From NCBI GenBank assembly GCA_004558865.1, contig SFCY01000061.1, positions 1 through 13,149 of the forward strand: a DNA stretch of 13,149 nt, in the 5' to 3' direction. Both the position numbers and the translations under genes were made by a program. Shown piece after piece: positions 6,819-13,149 of this stretch. Each line of letters opens with the position of its first letter. The first letter of the stretch is position 1. This DNA comes from Bacteroidales bacterium (GTDB lineage Bacteria; Bacteroidota; Bacteroidia; Bacteroidales; Bacteroidaceae). A model generated the notes under the pieces. That model searched no databases. It saw only the letters and a program-made list of their open reading frames with translations, and had not been told where the DNA came from.

Positions 6819-9800
6819 ATGGCTTTCAAAAGAGATAATAAAGTAAAGAACAATTTCACGAAGATTACCATCGGTCTTGCCTCGCCCGAGGAGATTCTGG
6901 AAAATTCGTGGGGTGAGGTTACCAAGCCCGAAACCATCAACTACCGTACCTACAAGCCCGAGCGCGACGGTCTGTTCTGCGAGCGCATCTTCGGCCCCAC
7001 ACGCGACTATGAGTGCGCCTGCGGCAAGTACAAGCGCATCCGCTACAAGGGCATCGTCTGCGACAGGTGTGGTGTTGAGGTGACGGAGAAGAAGGTGCGC
7101 CGTGAGCGCGGGGGCCACATTGAGCTTGTCGTGCCGGTGGCCCACATCTGGTATTTCCGTTCCTTGCCCAACAAGATAGGCTATCTGCTCGGCCTTCCCA
7201 CCAAGAAGCTCGACGCCGTCATTTATTATGAGAAGTACATCGTCATCAATCCCGGCCCCTTGGCAGGAAAGACCGACGAGAACGGTGAGGAAATGAACGG
7301 CTCCCACAAACTCGACCTGCTCTCGGAGGATGAGTATTTCGACCTGCTCGACAACCAGCTGGATGAGAACAACGACTATCTGCCCGACGACGACCCCAAC
7401 AAGTTTGTCGCCAAGATGGGTGCAGAGGCCATCTACGACTTGCTCAAGCAACTCGACCTCGACTCGCTCTCCTACGAGCTCCGCGACCGCGCCAACAACG
7501 ACTCCTCCCAGCAGCGCAAGACAGAGGCCCTGAAGCGTCTGCAAGTGGTGGAGGCATTCCGCGCCAGCAACAGCAACGGCAAGGAGAACAAGCCTGAGTG
7601 GATGATCATGAAGATCATCCCTGTCACTCCTCCCGAGCTTCGTCCCTTGGTGCCGTTGGACGGTGGCCGCTTCGCCACTTCCGACCTCAACGACCTCTAC
7701 CGCAGGGTCATCATCCGCAACAACCGCTTGAAGCGGCTCATGGAGATCAAGGCTCCCGAGGTGATTCTGCGCAACGAGAAGCGCATGCTTCAGGAGGCTG
7801 TTGACTCCCTGTTCGACAATTCCCGCAAGTCGTCCGCCATCAAGAGCGAGAGCAACCGCCCGCTGAAGTCGCTCTCCGACTCCCTCAAGGGCAAGCAGGG
7901 CCGTTTCCGTCAGAACCTGCTCGGAAAGCGTGTCGACTATTCCGCACGTTCGGTCATCGTCGTAGGTCCTGAGCTGAAGATGGGTGAGTGCGGTCTTCCC
8001 AAGCTGATGGCCGCAGAGCTCTACAAGCCGTTCATCATCCGCAAGCTCATAGAGCGTGGCATCGTGAAGACGGTGAAGAGCGCCAAGCGTATTGTCGACC
8101 GCCGCGAGCCCGTCATCTGGGACATCCTTGAGAATGTGATGAAGGGTCATCCCGTGCTTCTCAACCGCGCTCCCACGCTCCACCGCCTCGGCATACAGGC
8201 TTTCCAGCCCAAGATGATCGAGGGCAAGGCCATCCAGCTCCACCCGTTGGCTTGTACGGCATTCAACGCCGACTTCGATGGCGACCAGATGGCCGTCCAC
8301 CTTCCCTTGAGCAACGAGGCCATCTTGGAGGCTCAGATTCTGATGCTCCAGAGCCACAACATTCTCAACCCTGCCAACGGTGCTCCCATCACCGTGCCGT
8401 CCCAGGATATGGTGCTCGGTCTTTACTATATCACCAAGGTTCGCCCCGGGGCAAAGGGAGAGGGCCTTACTTTCTACGGACCGGAAGAGGCCATCATCGC
8501 CAACAACGAGGGCCGCTGCGACCTCCATGCCAAGGTGAAGGTGCTGGTAGACGACATTGTCGACGGCCAGCCCGTGAAGCACATCGTGGAGACCACCGTT
8601 GGACGTGTCGTCGTCAACCAGATTATACCCGACGAGATTGGATTCTTCAACGGCATCATCTCAAAGAAGTCGCTGCGTGGACTCATCGCCGAGGTAATCA
8701 AGGCTGTGAACATGGCTCGCGCCTGCTCATTCTTGGACGGCATCAAGAATCTTGGCTACCACATGTCCTACGTTGCCGGTCTCTCTTTCAACCTCAATGA
8801 CATCATTGTGCCCGACGAGAAGAGCAACATCGTGGCCAAGGGTCAGGATGAAGTCGACGAGATAACCAACAACTACAACATGGGCTTCATCACCGACAAG
8901 GAGCGTTACAATCAGGTCATCGACACCTGGACCCACGTCAATGCCGACTTGAAGGCAGCTGTGATGAAGCACATGACCGAAGACGACCAGGGCTTCAACG
9001 CCGTATATATGATGCTCGATTCCGGAGCCCGTGGCTCCGCCGACCAGATTGCGCAGCTTGCCGGTATGCGTGGACTGATGGCCAAGCCTCAGAAGGCTGG
9101 TGCCGAGGGTGCGCAGATTATCGAGAACCCCATCATCTCCAACTTCAAGGAGGGCATGTCGGTGCTGGAGTACTTCATTGCCTCCCACGGTGCGCGCAAG
9201 GGACTTGCCGATACGGCCATGAAGACAGCCGATGCCGGATACCTTACCCGTCGTCTGGTGGATGTCTCCCACGATGTCATCATCACCGAGGAGGACTGCG
9301 GCACCCTGCGTGGTTTGGAGTGCCGTGCTCTGAAGAATGGCGATGAGGTCATCGCTACGCTCTATGAGCGCATCCTTGGCCGCGTCTCTGTGCATGATGT
9401 TGTCGATCCCCGCACAGGCAATCTCATCGTCGCAGCCGGCGAGGAGATTACCGAGCCCAAGGCGCAGGCCATTGAGGACAGCCCCATCGAGATGGTGGAG
9501 ATTCGTTCGGTGCTCACCTGCGAGAGCAAGCATGGCGTGTGCGCCAAGTGCTACGGCCGCAACCTCGCCACCGCCCGCATGGTGCAGTTGGGTGAGGCTG
9601 TCGGTGTCATCGCCGCTCAGGCCATTGGTGAGCCTGGCACCCAGCTTACCCTCCGTACGTTCCATGCCGGAGGTGTGGCCGGCAATGCCGCCGCCAACGC
9701 CAGCATCGTTGCCAAGGGCGACGCCAAGCTGAAGTTTGATGAGCTCCGTACCGTTCCCTTCGTTGACGATGAGGATAAGGAATGCCGCATGGTGGTAAGC

Positions 9801-11165
9801 CGTCTGACGGAGGTGCAGTTTGAGGATCCCAACACGGGCATCGTGCTGAGCAACCTCAACGTGCCTTACGGTTCTTCCCTCTATTATAAGAATGGTGACA
9901 CAGTGAAGAAGGGCGACCTCATCGCCAAGTGGGATCCCTTCAATGCCGTCATCGTCAGCGAGTATGCGGGTCGTCTGCGTTTCAACGATGTCGTTGAGGG
10001 TCAGACCTTCCGCGCAGAGACCGATGAGACCACTGGCATGACAGAGCGAATCATGACCGACTCAAAGGACCGCACCCTCGTGCCTACCGTCGACGTGCTC
10101 GACGAGAAGGACGAAGTGTTGGGGACCTACAACTTGCCAGTGGGCGGCCACCTCAACGTGGAGGATGGCCAGACCATCACCACGGGAACCACGTTGGTGA
10201 AGATTCCGCGTGCTGTAGGTGGAGCCGGCGACATCACGGGTGGTCTTCCCCGAGTCACGGAACTCTTCGAGGCCCGCAACCCGTCCAATCCTGCCGTTGT
10301 TTCAGAAATCGATGGTGAGGTCAGCATGGGCAAGGTGAAGCGTGGCAACCGCGAGATCGTCATCACGTCCAAGACAGGCGACCAGCGCAAGTATCTCGTC
10401 AGTCTGTCCAAGCAGATCTTGGTGCAGGAGCATGATGCCGTGCGCGCCGGAACACCTCTCTCCGACGGTAGCATCACCCCGAGTGACATCCTTGCCATCA
10501 AGGGTCCGACCGCCGTCCAGGAGTACATCGTCAATGAGGTGCAGGATGTCTATCGCCTGCAAGGTGTGAAGATCAACGACAAGCACTTCGAGATCATCGT
10601 CCGCCAGATGATGCGCAAGGTGCGCATTGAAGACCCGGGCGACACAACGTTCCTCTCGCAGGAACTCGTCGACAAGCTCGACTTTGCCGCGGAGAACGAC
10701 CGCATTTGGGGTAAGAAAGTGGTGACCGATTCCGGAGACAGCGATGTTCTTCGCAAGGGACAGATTATCACGCTTCGCAAGTGGCGCGATGAGAACTCAA
10801 GCCTCAAGCGTCGCGACTTGAAGCAAGTGGAGGTGCGCGATGCTGTTCCCGCAACTTCCACTCAGGTGCTGCAGGGCATCACGCGCGCAGCCCTTGGCAC
10901 GAAGAGTTTCATGAGTGCCGCATCGTTCCAGGAGACCACCAAGGTGCTCAACGAGGCTGCCATCCGTGGCAAGGTGGACTATCTGGAGGGCATGAAGGAG
11001 AACGTGATATGCGGTCACCTGATTCCTGCCGGTACGGGTCTGCGCCAGTGGCAGAAGCTCATCGTGGGTTCCAAGGAGGACTACGAGCGCATGGAGGCCA
11101 ACAAGAAGAACATCCTCGACTTCGCCGAAAAGGATTCCCAGCCGCTTGCCACTCCACAAGAGTGA
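6819..11165 (+). CDS. rpoC: DNA-directed RNA polymerase subunit beta'
   Basis: This 1448-aa subunit holds the catalytic Mg2+. The absolutely conserved NADFDGDQ begins at N483 and supplies D485, D487 and D489. The N-terminal zinc site has C66, C68, C81 and C84. The second zinc site has C827, C901, C908 and C911. The bridge helix lies around HGARKGLADTAMKT (from H790). The trigger loop includes GEPGTQLTLRTFHAGG, with the catalytic-region histidine at H949 (E. coli H936). All key residues are intact and the length is normal for Bacteroidota. The start MAFKRDNKVKNNFTKITIGL matches Bacteroidales orthologues, and the upstream attaagataagaattt is A/T-rich. The gene ends 25 nt before a strong intrinsic terminator, so it is the last gene of the operon. 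Confidence 0.99.
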   Translation: MAFKRDNKVKNNFTKITIGLASPEEILENSWGEVTKPETINYRTYKPERDGLFCERIFGPTRDYECACGKYKRIRYKGIVCDRCGVEVTEKKVRRERGGHIELVVPVAHIWYFRSLPNKIGYLLGLPTKKLDAVIYYEKYIVINPGPLAGKTDENGEEMNGSHKLDLLSEDEYFDLLDNQLDENNDYLPDDDPNKFVAKMGAEAIYDLLKQLDLDSLSYELRDRANNDSSQQRKTEALKRLQVVEAFRASNSNGKENKPEWMIMKIIPVTPPELRPLVPLDGGRFATSDLNDLYRRVIIRNNRLKRLMEIKAPEVILRNEKRMLQEAVDSLFDNSRKSSAIKSESNRPLKSLSDSLKGKQGRFRQNLLGKRVDYSARSVIVVGPELKMGECGLPKLMAAELYKPFIIRKLIERGIVKTVKSAKRIVDRREPVIWDILENVMKGHPVLLNRAPTLHRLGIQAFQPKMIEGKAIQLHPLACTAFNADFDGDQMAVHLPLSNEAILEAQILMLQSHNILNPANGAPITVPSQDMVLGLYYITKVRPGAKGEGLTFYGPEEAIIANNEGRCDLHAKVKVLVDDIVDGQPVKHIVETTVGRVVVNQIIPDEIGFFNGIISKKSLRGLIAEVIKAVNMARACSFLDGIKNLGYHMSYVAGLSFNLNDIIVPDEKSNIVAKGQDEVDEITNNYNMGFITDKERYNQVIDTWTHVNADLKAAVMKHMTEDDQGFNAVYMMLDSGARGSADQIAQLAGMRGLMAKPQKAGAEGAQIIENPIISNFKEGMSVLEYFIASHGARKGLADTAMKTADAGYLTRRLVDVSHDVIITEEDCGTLRGLECRALKNGDEVIATLYERILGRVSVHDVVDPRTGNLIVAAGEEITEPKAQAIEDSPIEMVEIRSVLTCESKHGVCAKCYGRNLATARMVQLGEAVGVIAAQAIGEPGTQLTLRTFHAGGVAGNAAANASIVAKGDAKLKFDELRTVPFVDDEDKECRMVVSRLTEVQFEDPNTGIVLSNLNVPYGSSLYYKNGDTVKKGDLIAKWDPFNAVIVSEYAGRLRFNDVVEGQTFRAETDETTGMTERIMTDSKDRTLVPTVDVLDEKDEVLGTYNLPVGGHLNVEDGQTITTGTTLVKIPRAVGGAGDITGGLPRVTELFEARNPSNPAVVSEIDGEVSMGKVKRGNREIVITSKTGDQRKYLVSLSKQILVQEHDAVRAGTPLSDGSITPSDILAIKGPTAVQEYIVNEVQDVYRLQGVKINDKHFEIIVRQMMRKVRIEDPGDTTFLSQELVDKLDFAAENDRIWGKKVVTDSGDSDVLRKGQIITLRKWRDENSSLKRRDLKQVEVRDAVPATSTQVLQGITRAALGTKSFMSAASFQETTKVLNEAAIRGKVDYLEGMKENVICGHLIPAGTGLRQWQKLIVGSKEDYERMEANKKNILDFAEKDSQPLATPQE

Positions 11166-11190
11166 TTCGCAAGCTGACATCGATACAAAG

Positions 11191-11231
11191 TGCCGCAGTG
11201 ACCGAAATGGTTGCTGCGGCATTTTCGTTTT
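11191..11231 (+). terminator. Strong intrinsic terminator after rpoC
   Basis: TGCCGCAG (11191-11198) is the perfect reverse complement of CTGCGGCA (11214-11221). The stem continues inward with two G-U wobbles and ACC pairing with GGT, giving 13 pairs (11191-11203 with 11209-11221) around the 5-nt loop GAAAT. The tail 11222-11231 is ttttcgtttt. Upstream AAAG can pair with the first T residues, so the element could also terminate weakly on the other strand. It lies 25 nt after the rpoC stop and separates the core operon from the next gene. Confidence 0.88.
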
Positions 11232-11295
11232 GACTCTTCTTCTATCGCGACTCCCGAAAATTGGGTCTTTATGATTCAAATTCAAATAATTTTCG

Positions 11296-11303
11296 TAAAT
11301 TTG
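11296..11303 (+). promoter_or_regulatory. Bacteroidetes -7 promoter element (TAAATTTG)
   Basis: TAAATTTG is an exact match to the Bacteroidetes primary sigma factor -7 consensus TAnnTTTG, in a 30-nt A/T-rich stretch after the rpoC terminator. A clear -33 TTG is missing at the usual spacing: the nearest TTG (11261-11263) is too far upstream at 32 nt. Transcription would start near 11309-11311, about ten bases before the ATG at 11321. This argues against starting the gene at TTG 11261. Promoter identity is inferred from sequence only. Confidence 0.55.
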
Positions 11304-11320
11304 CAGAAAAAGAATTGCAC

Positions 11321-12919
11321 ATGAGACAGTACCCCATCGGTATACAGGACTTTGCCAGAATCATTACGGGTAACATGGTCTATGTTGACAAGACCGAATT
11401 GGTTTATCAACTTGCCAACTACGAGGGTGTCTATTTTCTCAGTCGTCCCCGCCGCTTCGGCAAGTCGCTGCTGGTCTCCACGCTCAAGTATTACTTTGAG
11501 GGAAGGCGCGACCTCTTCAAGGGACTTCGCATGGAGCAGTTGGAACACGACTGGGCTGCCTATCCCGTGTTTGAGATCGACTTCAACGGAAAGGACTACA
11601 TGACGGAAGACGCCCTGATGGCGACGTTGGAGAACAGCGTCGCTTCTTGGGAGTCCATCTATGGCAAGAGCCCTTTCGCGACGGAGCTGGGCGACCGCTT
11701 CATTTATGTCCTTCACCAGGCGCACGTGAAGACGGGCCGCCGTTGCGTCGTGCTCATCGATGAGTATGACAAGCCCATGCTTGACGTGATGGACACAGGC
11801 TTGAAGGTCACCGTCGACGGTCAGGAGAGGGCCTTGGAGGAGCGTAATCGGAATACCTTGCGTGCCTTCTATTCCACCTTCAAGGCCGCCGACGCCGACC
11901 TGCGCTTCGTCTTTCTCACCGGCGTGACGAAGTTTGCGCAGGTGAGCGTGTTCTCGGGCTTCAACAACGCGCAGGACCTCAGCATGGTTCCCATGTACGA
12001 CACCATCTGCGGCATCTCCCAGTCTGAGCTCGACGCCCACTTCCACGACTCCATCGAGAACCTTGCCCGCCAAAACGGCATGGACTACGAGGAGGCGGCC
12101 CAGCTTCTGAAGGAGACCTACGACGGCTACCATTTCAGTAGGGTCATGACGGATATGTACAACCCCTTCTCGCTGTTGAACGCTTTCAAGTTTTCTGAAA
12201 TCAGCGACTATTGGTTCTCCACGGGCACTCCCTCCTATCTTCTCCGTCTTTTGGCCCACAGCCATGAGGATCTGAGCCAGATTGTCGGTCGCGAGTACAA
12301 GCCCGCAGAGTTTGTCGACTATCGCGCCACGGTCGAGGCTCCCGTCCCGATGATCTACCAGAGCGGTTATCTCACCATCAAGGGCTACGACCGCCGCCGC
12401 GACCGCTACAAGCTCGACTTCCCCAACAAGGAGGTGGGCAACGGCTTCCTCACCCTTGAGGCCTCCCGCTACTTCAACGACCGACAGGGGCGCACGGGCT
12501 CTTGGGCGGAGGAGGCGGCTTTCGCCTTGGAGGACGGCAAGTTGGACCAGTTCCACGACATGCTGGTCGACTTCGTGGCCTCCATCCCTTACCATGTCCG
12601 TGTCGACAGCACGAAGAGAAGCTATGAGCGGGAGTTCCACACGGTGGTGTTCCTGCTCACGCGCCTAATAGCCAGTCAGCGTACCATCGTCTACGATGAG
12701 AAGCCCAGCTCGGAAGGCATCGCCGACATGGTGATAGAGACTCCCTGCTATGTGTATGTGTTCGAGTTCAAGCTCGACCGCCCCGCCGCCGAGGCCCTGT
12801 CGCAGATTGAGGAGCGCGGCTATGCGGCCCCCTACGCCCACGACTTCCGCAAGGTCTACAGGATAGGCTGCACGTTCTCCTCTGAGACGGGCAGGATAGT
12901 GGACTGGATGATTGGATAG
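11321..12919 (+). CDS. AAA-ATPase-like protein with PD-(D/E)XK nuclease-like C-terminal domain, function unknown
   Basis: The 532-aa product has the layout of the Bacteroidales and Clostridia family with an AAA-ATPase_like domain followed by a PDDEXK_9-type domain. The N-terminus has MRQYPIGIQDFARIITGN and YVDKTELV. The P-loop is RPRRFGKSL at 42-50, lacking the first glycine of a classical Walker A but keeping GKS. Walker B is VVLIDEYDKP, with D147 and E148. A sensor-like FLTGVTKF lies at 198-205 and YDGYHF at 267-272. The C-terminal part has D469 (GIADMVIE) and E482-x-K484 (FEFKLD), the expected catalytic triad. No signal peptide or membrane segment is evident, so it is probably cytoplasmic. 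Members often occur in many copies per genome, and their biological role is not established. The gene has its own candidate promoter and lies between the rpoC terminator and a repeat array. An in-frame TTG start at 11261 would add 20 residues, but it lies upstream of the predicted transcription start and precedes the conserved family N-terminus. Confidence 0.9.
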   Translation: MRQYPIGIQDFARIITGNMVYVDKTELVYQLANYEGVYFLSRPRRFGKSLLVSTLKYYFEGRRDLFKGLRMEQLEHDWAAYPVFEIDFNGKDYMTEDALMATLENSVASWESIYGKSPFATELGDRFIYVLHQAHVKTGRRCVVLIDEYDKPMLDVMDTGLKVTVDGQERALEERNRNTLRAFYSTFKAADADLRFVFLTGVTKFAQVSVFSGFNNAQDLSMVPMYDTICGISQSELDAHFHDSIENLARQNGMDYEEAAQLLKETYDGYHFSRVMTDMYNPFSLLNAFKFSEISDYWFSTGTPSYLLRLLAHSHEDLSQIVGREYKPAEFVDYRATVEAPVPMIYQSGYLTIKGYDRRRDRYKLDFPNKEVGNGFLTLEASRYFNDRQGRTGSWAEEAAFALEDGKLDQFHDMLVDFVASIPYHVRVDSTKRSYEREFHTVVFLLTRLIASQRTIVYDEKPSSEGIADMVIETPCYVYVFEFKLDRPAAEALSQIEERGYAAPYAHDFRKVYRIGCTFSSETGRIVDWMIG

Positions 12920-12998
12920 TAAATCCGAACGACTGGTAGGGCAGAAGCAAGTAGTTTTAAGGTCGGTTCTAAAAATAATGTCGAGGCGTATTGGCTTC

Positions 12999-13149
12999 GT
13001 GCCCACCTTTTCTCGCCATGACAGCGTCCAAGCAAGCTTGGCTCTGCTCATTTGGCTTATCGAAAAGGTTGGGCCCAGTGCCCACCTTTTCTCGCCATGG
13101 TAGAGTCCAAGCAAGCTTGGCTCTGCTCATTTGGCTTATCGAAAAGGTT
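12999..13149. repeat. Tandem 79-bp palindromic repeat, two units, running off the window end
   Basis: A 79-bp unit starting GTGCCCACCTTTTCTCGCC occurs at 12999-13077 and again at 13078-13149, where the window ends 7 bp short of a full copy. Over the 72 shared bases the copies differ at only three sites, all within the short stretch acagc versus gtaga. Each unit contains the inverted repeat CCAAGC AA GCTTGG (13028-13041 and 13107-13120). In unit 2 this stem is extended by AGAG (13102-13105) pairing with CTCT (13121-13124) past one bulged T; the substitutions in unit 1 weaken that extension. The period is not a multiple of three, so the array is not a coding repeat. It lies 79 bp after the ATPase gene. 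Confidence 0.9.
13062..13091. other. Hairpin across the repeat-unit junction, terminator-like on both strands
   Basis: GAAAAGG (13062-13068) pairs with CCTTTTC (13085-13091). After one bulged T (13069), TGGGC (13070-13074) pairs with GCCCA (13080-13084) around loop CCAGT. This gives 12 pairs with an A-rich left arm and a T-rich right arm, the look of a bidirectional terminator. Because the sequence ends at the same point of the next unit, further junctions downstream may repeat it. It could end the transcript of the ATPase gene, or simply be a property of the repeat family. Confidence 0.5.

Noticed and set aside
6804..8582. Long antisense open frame (592 codons) opposite the first part of rpoC
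   Set aside because: The + strand frame has every RpoC motif. The antisense frame shows no recognisable domain and reflects the GC-rich third codon positions of a biased gene.
11261..11320. TTG start at 11261 giving a 552-aa ATPase protein
   Set aside because: The extension overlaps the -7 promoter element, lies upstream of the predicted transcript start, and the family begins near the MRQYPIGIQDF sequence at 11321.
11282..12640. Antisense open frame (452 codons) opposite the ATPase gene
   Set aside because: The sense frame carries Walker motifs and the D/E-x-K motif. The antisense translation has no motif and is a codon-bias shadow.
12927..12969. Imperfect stem GAAC-GAC with GTC-GTTC after the ATPase gene, considered as its terminator
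   Set aside because: The stem is short with a bulge and a loop of about 28 nt, and there is no T tract, only a mixed A-rich tail. The hairpin at 13062-13091 is a better candidate.
12665..13114. Small open frames across the 79-bp repeats on both strands
   Set aside because: The 79-bp period shifts the frame at each unit, so no peptide is repeated, and the frames have no recognisable start context or domain.
12999..13149. CRISPR array
   Set aside because: The two units are similar over their whole length, with no variable spacer, and no cas gene is present.

Overview
The window is most likely from a Bacteroidota chromosome, and probably from the Prevotellaceae. The protein sequences look like Bacteroidales orthologues, including RpoB of 1269 aa and RpoC of 1448 aa with the Bacteroidales-style N-termini. 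The start codons follow A/T-rich sequence and have no usable Shine-Dalgarno. One intergenic promoter candidate matches the Bacteroidetes -7 consensus TAnnTTTG. The coding DNA is fairly GC-rich. I cannot assign a species.

Positions 1-11165 hold the classic transcription/translation cluster, all on the + strand: a possible secE tail, nusG, rplK (L11), rplA (L1), rplJ (L10), rplL (L7/L12), rpoB and rpoC. Every gene is full length with its key residues intact. The gaps are 10-28 nt, apart from three longer ones that each hold possible regulatory structure. The first is 95 nt before rplK, with a hairpin that resembles an L1-binding operator. The second is 74 nt before rplL and ends in an A/T-rich initiation region. 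The third is 161 nt between rplL and rpoB, with a terminator-like hairpin and three more small hairpins, fitting an attenuator that makes more L7/L12 than RNA polymerase subunits. A strong intrinsic terminator at 11191-11231 closes the operon.

Positions 11232-12919 hold a separate one-gene unit: an exact -7 promoter match about 18 nt before the ATG, then a 532-aa protein with an AAA-ATPase-like N-terminal part and a PD-(D/E)XK nuclease-like C-terminal part. This is a widespread but uncharacterised Bacteroidales family.

Positions 12999-13149 hold a tandem array of a 79-bp unit with strong internal and cross-junction inverted symmetry. It runs off the window end, so the number of copies is unknown.

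The core genes work together. NusG and RpoB/RpoC are transcription machinery. L11 and the L10-(L7/L12) stalk form the ribosomal GTPase-associated centre, and L1 forms the exit-side stalk. The most interesting unexplained material is the non-coding structure: the rplK leader, the rplL-rpoB spacer and the terminal palindromic repeats. I found no tRNA, rRNA, CRISPR array or transposase, and no gene-free stretch reaches 300 bases.
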